Translations under genes and position numbers: made by a program | The notes under the pieces: model-generated | The model's database searches: none | Seen by the model: only the letters and a program-made list of their open reading frames with translations | What the model was told of the DNA's origin: nothing | DNA from: an uncultured Eubacterium sp. | Lineage (GTDB): Bacteria; Bacillota; Clostridia; Peptostreptococcales; Anaerovoracaceae | Assembly: GCA_900543485.1 (NCBI GenBank) | Contig: UQRM01000007.1 | Span: forward strand, 1 to 64,000 | DNA length: 64,000 bases | Direction: 5' to 3' | Shown here: positions 33,509 to 42,900 of the stretch, in pieces | Numbering within the stretch: position 1 is the first letter of the stretch | Layout: each line of letters begins with the position of its first letter

Positions 33509-34408
33509 TCAGCGCTGTTGAACCAATACCTTTTCCACCGCTTTGAGGAACCTGCTCACCATCGGCGAAGGTTCAGGCGAATGGAGCAGACCGAACGGAA
33601 TGGTATATCCCCAGTCCACCGGAAGTATCTTCAAAAGCGGGTGTACATATTTCCAGTTTTCTATAGCCATCAATACGCAATTATTGTTTTCGCACTTATT
33701 GAATGCCGTAACATCGTAAAAATCAAAATCCTCTATCGATATCTCAGGATGATTCTCACGCAGATCGTCCCTGAGCATATCCACATAATGGCTCCAGTTG
33801 CGTCGCATCAACATCAACGTTTCCCCATGCAGATCATTTACTGTCAATCTTTCCTTAACGGCCAGCCTGTGGTGTATGGACACCGCGCAGCATATGGATT
33901 CCCTGGAGATTTCCAGTCCCGCGCAACGCCTCAGCTGGAGCATGGTTTCATCGAAGATACCGGCCACCACATCTATGTTCTGTCCCAGATTGCCCAGGAT
34001 CTCCCTGGCGTTCTCCGGAGTATTCTCAAAAGGTACCAGCCTGAACTTGATGTCAGGACAATACTCCTGCAGCCTGGGCCAAAGATCTACCAGTATCTGC
34101 GCCGGCGTCATCATGGATGTACCGATGCGGATTATCTCTTCGCTCTCCTGCATGGCATTCCTGGCTCTTGTAACGGAATCCTTGCAATACTGGATGATAT
34201 ATTTGGCGTCCTGATAAAAGGACTTTCCGGCCTCTGTCATCTGCAGCCCTCTGTGAGTGCGTATGAAAAGCCTGATATCCAGGTTTTCCTCAAGGAGATT
34301 TATCTGTTTTATCACCGCAGGAGGAGAGATGTACAGCCTTTCCGCGGCTTTATTGAAGCTGCCCGCTTCCACGACACATACAAATGTTTCCAGCTGTGGA
34401 TTGTACAA
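33509..34408 (-). CDS. LysR-family transcription regulator
   Basis: This is a 299-residue regulator. Residues 1-60 form the winged helix-turn-helix (LETFVCVVEAGSFNKAAERL, YISPPAVIKQINLLEENL, LFIRTHRGLQMTEAG). The periplasmic-binding-like effector domain spans about 90-295 and contains an unusual number of Cys residues (for example GLEISRESICCAVS, NKCENNNCVLMAIENWK). It probably regulates the adjacent hydrolase/flavodoxin/aldo-keto reductase operon; a ligand cannot be inferred. The stop is followed by a terminator. The gene starts 20 bp after the stop of the YabE-like gene, so the two may share a transcript. Confidence 0.9.
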   Translation of the reverse strand: MYNPQLETFVCVVEAGSFNKAAERLYISPPAVIKQINLLEENLDIRLFIRTHRGLQMTEAGKSFYQDAKYIIQYCKDSVTRARNAMQESEEIIRIGTSMMTPAQILVDLWPRLQEYCPDIKFRLVPFENTPENAREILGNLGQNIDVVAGIFDETMLQLRRCAGLEISRESICCAVSIHHRLAVKERLTVNDLHGETLMLMRRNWSHYVDMLRDDLRENHPEISIEDFDFYDVTAFNKCENNNCVLMAIENWKYVHPLLKILPVDWGYTIPFGLLHSPEPSPMVSRFLKAVEKVLVQQR

Positions 34409-34428
34409 TTGATATCACCCTTCCCCTT

Positions 34429-35949
34429 TTATTGAATATATATCGTCACGTACCTGACGCCCCAGCTCCTGCACTCGCTTTCAGTATTCATGTAAATATC
34501 TATAGTATTGCCTTTTATGTTTCCGCCGGTGTCCTCGGCACGCCTTGCTCCTACTCCCTCTATATATACGTTAGTCCCCAGTGGGATGACGCTCGGATCT
34601 ACCGCTATCTCTCCCACTCTGGCTCTTGTCCCCATAGCCGTCCTTCCGCCTCCCGTATAGGCGTAAGCCTTTACGACCAGCTTTCTGCTGTAGGTCTGCC
34701 CATTGTAATTTATCCTGGTCCCATTGGCGATGACCTTATCGACAGCAGCGGTCAGTGTAGTCCTTGCTGTTTCCTTGCGGGAAGTTTCTTTTCCATCAAC
34801 ATATGTGACGCTATACGTCACCTGGTCCTTCCCTTCGACGCCTTCCGTGACCACTTTACTGGTCCCCTCGTCCAGCGAGCTGTCATCCTTCTCCACTGTC
34901 TCGAAAGGGACGGCTTCCTCTACCACTTCCACCTTGACATCAACTCTCTGAACCACGATCTCCAGATCGCTGGTGAGAAGCTCATCCTTTTGAGGAGTGA
35001 CTATATCGTCCTCATCCAATTTGATACCCGCGTCATCAAGCGCTTCGCCCACTGTATTGGCCAGGCTCTCGTACGATCTCGTCTTACCATCCGCCGTCAC
35101 TTTGAAATCAGTTGCATGCTGGATATCCAGCTCTATCCCGTCGTATATAAAAGTCGTCAGCGGTGTGGATATATAATCATTGTCGCCGAAATCTATCTGT
35201 TCTTCCTCAAGAAAACCCTCCACCGTATGCGCCTTGCTGTTGAAAGTGAACTCCTCACCATTTATAGTGGCGTATACCTCCCTCGGGATCATTGTGGTGT
35301 AAACGACCACCACCGCCAGCAATGCCACGAAGGATGCTGCGATGGCTCCCTGTGTCATATATCTCTTATAAAACGGAGGCCCGGACTTGCTGTCCGTTTC
35401 ATCCGCCTCAGATGTCACGGTTTCTTCACTGTTCTCGTGACCGGCGTCTGCCGCTTCAGTTTCTTCTTCCGGTTCAACCTGTTCCTCCGGTTCAAGTGGT
35501 TCTTCCGATTTAGACTGTTCCTCCGGTTCAGTCACCTCTTCCGGTTCAGGTGATTCTTCCGGTTCAGGCGACTCTTCCGACTCAGTCTGTTCTTCCGTCT
35601 CAGGTGGCTCTTCTGTCTCCTGCGCCTCAGCAGCTGTCTCCGTTTCCTCCTCCTGACCGGCCTGTTCCCGCAGCTGTTCTCCCGGCCCTGACGCCTCCTC
35701 CGACTCAGGCGACTCTTCCGGCTCAGGTGATTCTTCCGGTTCAGGCGACTCTTCCAGCTCAGGTGATTCTTCCGACTCAGCCTGCTCCTCCGACTCAGCC
35801 TGTTCTTCCCCCATATCGTCCGCGGGCTCATTTTCTTCCGCGACTGCTCCAGCCTCAGCAAATATCTCATCTATGTCAAGTCTGTCATTAGTATGTATAT
35901 GGACATCCTTTTCCTCTCGCTCAAAGACATCCTTGATATTTATCTTCAT
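34429..35949 (-). CDS. YabE-like cell-wall protein: acidic repeats, TM, DUF348-like, G5 and 3D domains
   Basis: This is a 506-residue protein. Residues 1-200 are very acidic and repetitive (many EESPEPEE and EEQAESEE units). A membrane helix lies at about 211-231 (GAIAASFVALLAVVVVYTTM) with basic residues before it, so the acidic part should face the cytoplasm. Outside follow ubiquitin-like DUF348-type segments (VYATINGEEFTFNSKAHTVE), a G5-type region (about 350-410) and a C-terminal 3D domain (AYAYTGGGRTAMG, the AEDTGGNIKGNTIDIYM triad of Asp). The 3D domain is a lytic-transglycosylase-like fold found in Rpf/Sps proteins of Firmicutes, so a role in peptidoglycan turnover or resuscitation is likely. 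ATG 35949 has GGGAG about 8 nt upstream. Confidence 0.88.
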   Translation of the reverse strand: MKINIKDVFEREEKDVHIHTNDRLDIDEIFAEAGAVAEENEPADDMGEEQAESEEQAESEESPELEESPEPEESPEPEESPESEEASGPGEQLREQAGQEEETETAAEAQETEEPPETEEQTESEESPEPEESPEPEEVTEPEEQSKSEEPLEPEEQVEPEEETEAADAGHENSEETVTSEADETDSKSGPPFYKRYMTQGAIAASFVALLAVVVVYTTMIPREVYATINGEEFTFNSKAHTVEGFLEEEQIDFGDNDYISTPLTTFIYDGIELDIQHATDFKVTADGKTRSYESLANTVGEALDDAGIKLDEDDIVTPQKDELLTSDLEIVVQRVDVKVEVVEEAVPFETVEKDDSSLDEGTSKVVTEGVEGKDQVTYSVTYVDGKETSRKETARTTLTAAVDKVIANGTRINYNGQTYSRKLVVKAYAYTGGGRTAMGTRARVGEIAVDPSVIPLGTNVYIEGVGARRAEDTGGNIKGNTIDIYMNTESECRSWGVRYVTIYIQ

Positions 35950-36003
35950 ATCTGTTCTCCCAACATCAGATTTATACACTTATATGCATGTGAGACCATT
36001 GTA

Positions 36004-36057
36004 ACAAAAAAGGAGCATTTGTCAAGTTTTGCGGTTCCTGACACTGTTATGCTCCTG
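36004..36057 (-). terminator. Terminator after pepV
   Basis: AGGAGCAT...ATGCTCCT with an inner TGTCA/TGACA stem, followed by TTTTTTG on the minus strand, between pepV (stop 36108) and the YabE-like gene. Confidence 0.8.
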
Positions 36058-36107
36058 TTTTTTTCCAAGATATTGAATATTTATGCACAATTATTCAATA
36101 TATGTCT

Positions 36108-37547
36108 CTATTTGTCATCATCCTCCAGTTCCGACAGTCTGTATGCTGCCTCAGCATATATCTGAGCCAATTTCGTCATATTTTCTACCGGGATCTTTTC
36201 ATTTCTCTGGTGAGCCAGCTCCGGTTCACCGGGGAATCTTGCGCCGAAAGCTACTGTATTTTTGACAGCTCTGGCATAGGTACCACCGCCTATGACCAGT
36301 GGCTGACTTTCATCATCACCTGTATTTCGCCTGTATATATCCATCAGCGTCTCGACAAGCGGATCGTCCTTCGGGATGTATATCGGTTCCTGGGTCTTCC
36401 CCTTGACTATCCCCAGTTCATAATCTCCCAATACAGTCATCATATCCTCATATACCTGCTCATCGCTCGCCGTGACAGGATACCTGACGTTGACCGTCAG
36501 TCTGGCGGTCTTCTTATCAGCCTCTATCATCCCCACGTTGAACACCAGCTTGCCCGACTGCTCATCCTCCAACGGACAGCCTATCCGTTCCCCATGGAGA
36601 TCATATCCTATATGGTCATTATAAAATGCGATGAAATCATTGGTGCTCTCGTTGGCAAAATTTATCCTCCCCAACAGCTCCATGATGATGGAAACAGCGT
36701 TCTTTCCCTGTTCCGGAGTCGCGCCGTGAGCCGAAACACCTCTGGCTATAATCTCCAGGCTTTTTCCCATCCCTCTGCAATTGATCTCACAGCCTTTTTC
36801 GGTACGGAAATCCGATACCTGCTCTTTTATCTTGTCATACCCGGCTCCTGAGCTGTCATGGAGCACTGCGCGGGCAAAGTCCGCCACCGAATTAGCCGCG
36901 TTACCACCTTTCATCGAACTGAGTTCCAGCCCCTTCCCGCCAAAAGCATCGAATTTCCTGACTATATCGAATACGATAATGCCTTTTTCCCCATAAATGG
37001 CAGGAAAATCCGCGTCGGGCGTGAATCCCAGCTCCGGCACCTGTTCCACGTGCGAAAGGTAATAATCCATTCCTTCCCAATTGGTTTCCTCATCAAGCCC
37101 CAAAATGAGCCTGATGGTCCTCTTTGGCTGATATCCACAGTCTTTGAGAGCCTTCATCCCATAGAAAGACGCTATCACGGGGCCTTTGTCATCGACAGCG
37201 CCTCTGCCGCATACATATCCGTCCTCTATGGATCCGCCATAAGGGTCGAAATCCCATCCATCGCCTTCCGGAACCACGTCCAGATGTCCCACTATGGCCA
37301 CTACGCCGTCTTCTGTGCCTTTAAGATCTATATGTCCTCCATAATTGTCAGCATTGTATGTTTCAAAGCCTTCCTGTTCCGCCAGCCGGAGCATGTACTC
37401 CAGCGCTCTGTGGACATTCTCTCCAAAGGGCTTATCTCCATCAGGGCCGACCGCTACGCTCGGTACAGATATAAGAGCGGACAGAGACGCAAGCATCTCT
37501 GCCCTGTTTTCGGCTATCTTATCATTTACATCATTAAGCAAGCCCAT
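36108..37547 (-). CDS. pepV: M20 dipeptidase, PepV type
   Basis: This 479-residue zinc metallopeptidase hydrolyses dipeptides, usually beta-Ala-His-like or general dipeptides in the cytosol. Metal ligands are visible in VGHLDVVPEGDGW, GRGAVDDKGPV and DEETNWEGMDYY (catalytic EE pair), and GGGTYARAVKN closes the site; an internal lid domain (about 185-390) is typical of PepV. ATG 37547 begins 4 nt after the stop of the NifU-like gene and has only a weak ribosome binding site, so translational coupling is likely. A terminator follows. Confidence 0.93.
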   Translation of the reverse strand: MGLLNDVNDKIAENRAEMLASLSALISVPSVAVGPDGDKPFGENVHRALEYMLRLAEQEGFETYNADNYGGHIDLKGTEDGVVAIVGHLDVVPEGDGWDFDPYGGSIEDGYVCGRGAVDDKGPVIASFYGMKALKDCGYQPKRTIRLILGLDEETNWEGMDYYLSHVEQVPELGFTPDADFPAIYGEKGIIVFDIVRKFDAFGGKGLELSSMKGGNAANSVADFARAVLHDSSGAGYDKIKEQVSDFRTEKGCEINCRGMGKSLEIIARGVSAHGATPEQGKNAVSIIMELLGRINFANESTNDFIAFYNDHIGYDLHGERIGCPLEDEQSGKLVFNVGMIEADKKTARLTVNVRYPVTASDEQVYEDMMTVLGDYELGIVKGKTQEPIYIPKDDPLVETLMDIYRRNTGDDESQPLVIGGGTYARAVKNTVAFGARFPGEPELAHQRNEKIPVENMTKLAQIYAEAAYRLSELEDDDK

Positions 37548-37551
37548 GACG

Positions 37552-37776
37552 TTACAGCACCGCTTCCACACCGGCTACCTCAGGATAACTTTCCTTCAGT
37601 ATCTTTTCCACAACGCCCTTGATAGTCATCTGAGCGCCCGGGCATCCGGCACAATGTCCCTGGAGTCTCACCTTGACGATATTGTCGTCGGTATACTCCA
37701 CGAATTCGATATCTCCGCCGTCTCTCTGCAAAAATGGTCTTATCTGCTCCAACGCATCTTTGATCTTCTGTTCCAT
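37552..37776 (-). CDS. NifU-like iron-sulfur scaffold protein
   Basis: This 74-residue protein is equivalent to the C-terminal domain of NifU (Nfu). It binds a labile Fe-S cluster through the CAGC motif in GHCAGCPGAQ and hands it to apoproteins. The start region MEQKIKDALEQIRPFLQRDG is typical. AAAGGAG lies 8 nt before ATG 37776; an in-frame upstream ATG would add six residues. It forms an operon with pepV (4-nt gap). Confidence 0.93.
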   Translation of the reverse strand: MEQKIKDALEQIRPFLQRDGGDIEFVEYTDDNIVKVRLQGHCAGCPGAQMTIKGVVEKILKESYPEVAGVEAVL

Positions 37777-37846
37777 GTTCTTCTCCTTTATCATTATTAT
37801 TTACAAACGGACAAAATTTATGACCGCTTATGTTACAAATACATCA

Positions 37847-39043
37847 CTAAACCGGATCTACCGTGTAGATAGAAACCAGTTCCCCATCTCTCCATGTGCT
37901 TATGTAGGCGGTCTTTATAGGATCCCCCGTCGTGTTGAACGTTATCGTTCCCGAAGCGCCCTGGAAGCTCCTCTCCTCCTTTAGCACATCCCGTATCTCT
38001 TCGCCGGTAGCGTCATCGTCCGCCCGGTCAATGGCATCGAGAGCTATTATATATGAATCGTATCCCAACGCGACAGCATCCTCAGGAACACTGTTCTCGC
38101 CATATTTTTCGTGATAAGCTTTGAGGAATTTCTCAGCCTCTTCGTTCACCGCCTCATCAGCAGCATAGAAATTCACGAAAGCCGTGTTGGCATCAGTAGC
38201 CACTCCGTCGGCAAGATCCTGAAATTCATCACTGCTCCAGTCCTTATCCCCCAGAAAGACTGCGTCAAGTCCCATATCCGAAGCCTGTTTTATTATGTTG
38301 ATCGAATCTATGTTGTCTCCCGGCAGCAGCACACTTTTGACGCCTGCTTTCTCCACCGCCTCCAGCTGAGCGCTGAAGTCTTTATCGCCCGGAGTATATT
38401 CCTCGTATACCGTTATGGCATCTTCATTTTCTGTCTCCGCCTTTATCCTGTCGGTAAAGGCCGTAGCCATAGCCATAGCCGCGTCATCACCTTCAGGCAG
38501 CAATACCCCGGCCGTAGTCTCCTTCTTGCTTTCCAACACATACCTGGCCAATATATCTCCCTGATTGGAGTCGACGTAACATACCCTGAAGTAATAGTCG
38601 TTATTGCTGGTAACAAGAGGGTTGGTATTGGTTATCGCTATGGCAGGTATCTGAGCCTCATTGATATACTCTCCCGCAACCATGGAATACACGCTTCCAT
38701 AGCTGCCGAGAATGACGGCCGGTTCCTTCAGGATAAGCTCCTTTATCGCCGTCTCCGCAGCATATATATCGGAAGCGTTATCCGCGTATTCCAGCTGTAC
38801 GAATTTCCCGTTTACGGTAGGATACATCTCATGAGCCAGTTCTATCCCCTCTATCTCCGCCTGGCTGCTTTCACTGTCGACTCCCGTCATCGGCTCGTAT
38901 ACTCCGATGAGTATCGTCGCCGTATTTTCCTCCGGTTTATCTATAAATGCTGTTTTGAAATTATCGAAGGTCGTGCATCCGGAAAATGTCGCTATGCTCA
39001 AAACTATCAGTAAAAACGCCGCTGTTATCCTGTATATTTTCAC
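37847..39043 (-). CDS. Lipoprotein, amino-acid-type ABC substrate-binding protein (orphan)
   Basis: This is a 398-residue type-I periplasmic-binding protein of the Leu/Ile/Val-binding family. It has a lipoprotein signal (RITAAFLLIVLSIATFSGC), then ILIGVYEPMTGVDSESSQAE, VILGSYGSVYSMVAGEYINE and DAVALGYDSYIIALDAI. It would capture a branched-chain amino acid or related ligand outside the cell. No permease or ATPase gene is adjacent, so it either serves a transporter elsewhere or acts as a sensor. GTG 39043 is preferred (AAAGGTGA about 6 nt upstream). It is a single-gene unit between NifU-pepV and rubrerythrin. Confidence 0.88.
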   Translation of the reverse strand: MKIYRITAAFLLIVLSIATFSGCTTFDNFKTAFIDKPEENTATILIGVYEPMTGVDSESSQAEIEGIELAHEMYPTVNGKFVQLEYADNASDIYAAETAIKELILKEPAVILGSYGSVYSMVAGEYINEAQIPAIAITNTNPLVTSNNDYYFRVCYVDSNQGDILARYVLESKKETTAGVLLPEGDDAAMAMATAFTDRIKAETENEDAITVYEEYTPGDKDFSAQLEAVEKAGVKSVLLPGDNIDSINIIKQASDMGLDAVFLGDKDWSSDEFQDLADGVATDANTAFVNFYAADEAVNEEAEKFLKAYHEKYGENSVPEDAVALGYDSYIIALDAIDRADDDATGEEIRDVLKEERSFQGASGTITFNTTGDPIKTAYISTWRDGELVSIYTVDPV

Positions 39044-39201
39044 GGTACTCACCTTTCTGTACTGTTAAATTATCACAATTATTATACCACGACGCCGACC
39101 TTCAGGTAAAGTGTAAAGCTTGTGTACTTTTTACGCGGCTCATACGGCCAGCAGTGTTTGGACTTTTCCATGCATTTTTTAAAAAATTTTTCCAAAAGGT
39201 A

Positions 39202-39230
39202 TTGCATTCTTTACCAAAATGGTATATTAT
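39202..39230 (+). promoter_or_regulatory. Rubrerythrin promoter with palindromic spacer
   Basis: TTGCAT (39202-39207), 17 bp and TATTAT (39225-39230). The spacer contains the 13-bp palindrome TACCA-AAA-TGGTA (39212-39224), a possible operator for a stress regulator. Confidence 0.5.
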
Positions 39231-39298
39231 ACGGATATATCAAAGATTACACACACTCAAATCAATAAACACTTAAATGTAAAAGGAGGAAGATGATT

Positions 39299-39841
39299 AT
39301 GAAATGGACTTGTTCAGTATGCGGATACACTTATGAAGGACCTCAGCCACCGGAAAAATGTCCACAGTGCGGCGTTCCTGCGGACAAATTCGTTGAGGTA
39401 AAGGAAGGCGCTATCGAATTCGTTGACGATCACGTTGTAGGCGTTGCTCAGGGCGTTGATCCTGAGATCATCCAGGGTCTCAGAGACAACTTCAATGGCG
39501 AATGCTCAGAAGTCGGAATGTATCTGGCTATGGCAAGAGTTGCCCACAGAGAAGGATATCCTGAGATCGGGCTTTACTGGGAGAAGGCTGCATGGGAAGA
39601 GGCAGAGCACGCCGCCAAGTTCGCTGAACTGCTGGGCGAGGTAGTTACTGATTCCACGAAGAAGAATCTGGAGATGAGAGTAGAAGCCGAAGCCGGCGCA
39701 TGTGCAGGCAAGAAAGAGCTGGCAACAAAGGCTAAGCAGCAGAATCTGGACGCCATCCACGATACAGTTCACGAAATGGCCAAGGACGAAGCAAGACACG
39801 GAAGAGCATTCCAGGGTCTCCTCAAGAGATACTTCGGCTAA
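39299..39841 (+). CDS. Rubrerythrin with N-terminal rubredoxin domain
   Basis: This 180-residue peroxide-scavenging di-iron protein is typical of anaerobes. The rubredoxin-like centre comes first ([21 protein letters not shown]; Cys5, 8, 21, 24), followed by the four-helix ferritin-like domain with ligands in [25 protein letters not shown] and [10 protein letters not shown]. This 'reverse' order occurs in Clostridia. It reduces H2O2 with NAD(P)H-derived electrons. ATG 39299 is preferred (GGAGG 9 nt upstream) over ATG 39293. It is monocistronic, between a palindromic promoter and a strong terminator. Confidence 0.95.
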   Translation: MKWTCSVCGYTYEGPQPPEKCPQCGVPADKFVEVKEGAIEFVDDHVVGVAQGVDPEIIQGLRDNFNGECSEVGMYLAMARVAHREGYPEIGLYWEKAAWEEAEHAAKFAELLGEVVTDSTKKNLEMRVEAEAGACAGKKELATKAKQQNLDAIHDTVHEMAKDEARHGRAFQGLLKRYFG

Positions 39842-39866
39842 AAGGTTCTCACATACGATACATATA

Positions 39867-39899
39867 CTGCCGCGGAACATATTCCGCGGCAGCTTTTTT
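39867..39899. terminator. Terminator after rubrerythrin
   Basis: CTGCCGCGGAA-CATA-TTCCGCGGCAG followed by CTTTTTTA; an 11-bp perfect stem. Confidence 0.95.
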
Positions 39900-39977
39900 A
39901 TCAATGCAGGAAATACTGGTCTATGATATCCTCCCGCTTTTCATGACAAACCGGGATCGCAACAAAACAGGCAGCCT

Positions 39978-42900
39978 TTATCTGCTCCTTCGCCTTCTGC
40001 CATACAGAACCGCCAACACAGCTGCGGAGCTCAAGAGGAGAACTCCCCAGAGCAATGGGTCGAAACTGTCTCCCGTAGGCGTTCCTTTATCCTTTGTCTC
40101 ATCTTCCGGTGTTGCCGTCTTCACAGGCTCCCAGTTGGCTGTATAGCTTTTATCGCCTCCTGATCCCTTTTCTATCGTAACTTCCTTTTCAGGCTTGTCG
40201 CCGTTGGAGCCGGTCCAGCCCAGGAATATATATCCGTCACGCTCCGGCGCCGCGAGAGTGAAGTCGTCGGTCTCCGTCGTATATACGGTCGGGTTGGCGT
40301 CCTCCGCTACCGTTCCTCCCGCAAGGTCATATTCTATGACATACTGTACAGGCTCCCACAGAGCTTTGAACTCCTGATCGTCTCGCACTTTATACTCATG
40401 TCCCGGTATGTATTTGTTCCCGCTTTCGTCTTCCCAAAACTCGAAAGTATAGTGCTCCCTCGCAGGCGCGTCAGGGATGATAACGGTGCTGTCATAATCA
40501 GCCTTCTTTGCAAGCGTCTCTGTCTTTCCGTCTTCCCACTCGCCGCCGTTCGGATCGAATTTCAGCGTCTTTTCCTCAGCCTTCCAGTTGGCCGTATACT
40601 CTCTGTTGCCGTGAGAGCCTTTACTTATCGTAACTTTCTTTTCAGGCTTGTCGCCGTTGGAGCCGGTCCAGCCCAGGAATACATATCCATCACGCTCCGG
40701 TGCCGCGAGAGTGAAGTCGTCGGTCTCCGTCGTATATACTGCCGGATTAGCGTCCTCCGCTATCGTTCCTCCCGCAAGGTCATATTCTATGACATACTGT
40801 ACAGGCTCCCACAGGGCTTTGAACTCCTGATTGTCTCGCACTTTATACTCATGTCCGGGTATGTATTTATTCCCGCTTTCATCTTCCCAAAACTCGAAAG
40901 TATAGTGCTCCCTCGTAGGTGAATCAGGGATGGTAACGGTGCTGTCATAATCGGCCTTCTTTGCAAGTATCCCTGCCTTCCCGTCTTCCCATTCGCCGCC
41001 GTTCGGATCGAATTTCAGCGTCTTTTCCTCAGCCTTCCAGTTGGCAGTATACTCTCTGTTGCCGTGAGAGCCTTTCTCTATCGTGACTGTCTTTTCAGGT
41101 TCGATTATACCTGTTCCCGTCCAGCCCAGGAACTCATATCCCACACGCTGAGGGTTGTTGAGACGAAACTTTTCCGTATTGATATTATATGTCGTCGGAT
41201 TTCCTTTCAGTACAGTGCCGCCTGCAAGGTCATAGTCGATGGTGTACTCCGTCGGCTCCCACTGGGCGTACAATGTGATTTCAGGATTTTTCACAGGGTC
41301 GTCCAAGACAAATTTAGCGCCATCAGGATAGGATATGCCGCCACCGTTCTTCTGGGTATTCCACCCTACGAAATCCCAGTAAGGTCTATTAAAGGCGCAC
41401 TTTAACAGCTCTGTTTCATAAAAGGTTTCCTGAGCATACTTCTCTCCTTCTGCGTCGTTGGGCTCAAAGTTTATCATTACGGACACAGGGTTCCACTGGG
41501 CGTACAGGTGTAATTCACCGCCGTTTTCAACAGGAATATCTTTCTCTTTTAATTGGGCTTTATCTTCATAGTCACACGAAGCAGGCCCCGGCCAATCGGA
41601 GGTTTTCGTCCAGCCCGCAAAATTATATCCGTACCGCTCAAACTGATTGGCAAACAGATTCTGCTGCTGGCCGTAAACCATGTCCTGGGTTATCGTCTTA
41701 TCTTCGCCACCGTCATTGTCGTGGAATACTACCTGGTAGCGATTAGGGGCGAAATGTGCTTCGATATCCATATCTCCGGTAACGGTGAGTTTCTGTTCCG
41801 CTCCCGTCGGATCCCATTTCATGCCGCTGTCGCTTCCCAGGATCGTATACTGCTCAAAGTGATGGCCTGCATACGCAGTTGCAGTAACATTGATCTCAGT
41901 TCCCCGGATCAATTTGTCCTCCGAATCGACCTGAGTGCTGTCCTCCTTCGTTACGCTTATCGTTCCTTTGCCATCACATGCGGCTTTCACCGTATAGTAA
42001 TCAAAATTGTATACTCCGAAATTTTCATCAACATCTATCGTCCTGTCGGTATTATAGGCCTGCAGCGCTTCATCATTAAATATGACGTTGTATGCCCCCT
42101 CATCTATAGCTGCACTTGTACTTTCCACGCAGTAGATACCCGGGCTTTGCTCAACGAACGTCACATCGTATTTTTTCGTATCGTCACTGAAGCCCTTCAA
42201 TGTAACGCTTATTCTTTCACCGGCATTCACAAACTCCCCGTTGTCCGTTATGATGATCGTAGCTCCTGTTTTGTTGATCCAGGTGGCTTCGAGAGTTGTT
42301 CCCGTCAGACTGCCGTCTTCGTTCACGTTGCACAGATTCGTCACCTTGGCTTTGTCTGGATATTGTTCTGCTGGATCACCTTCTACCGTCCAGTAGGCGA
42401 ATATGCTGTTTTCTTTTTCTAATTTAAGCTGTTCGGCGGACAGCAACTGCGTCGGGGTGTCGTAGTATATTCCCTGTTGTCCTACCTTTTCACCGTTGTT
42501 CTGGAATATCACTTCATACGATTTCGGAGCCCACTGGGCATAGAGGGTGATGGTATCCGTATCGCTGTTCAGCAGATCCTCGTTAGTTATCGTATTATCC
42601 TTTATGATATCCTCATCATAAGGCGCGTACTTTTCCCTGCTCCAGCCTCTGAATGTCCAGCCCGGCAGATCATATCCATTTTCAATAGAGTAAGACTTTT
42701 TATCGAAATCGTAAATTATCGTCATGGGCTCCATCTTACCCTGAAGTTCCTTAGTCGCATTTGCCGGCACATTCGGGTCAAAGTTGATCGTATATGTACT
42801 GTACGCCCAGACCGCGTAGAGCTGCATGTCCTCATTTACCTCGATCTTATCTCTCGGCTTATAATCTGCCGTTGTCGATCCCTGCTCTTTTGCCCAGCCT

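Noticed and set aside
35450..35830. Regular short repeats that look like a CRISPR or minisatellite array
   Set aside because: They are in-frame codons for Glu/Ser/Pro repeats of the YabE-like protein; there are no unique spacers.
39212..39224. PerR or Rex box in front of rubrerythrin
   Set aside because: TACCA-AAA-TGGTA does not match the consensus sequences I know for PerR or Rex; kept only as an unassigned palindrome.
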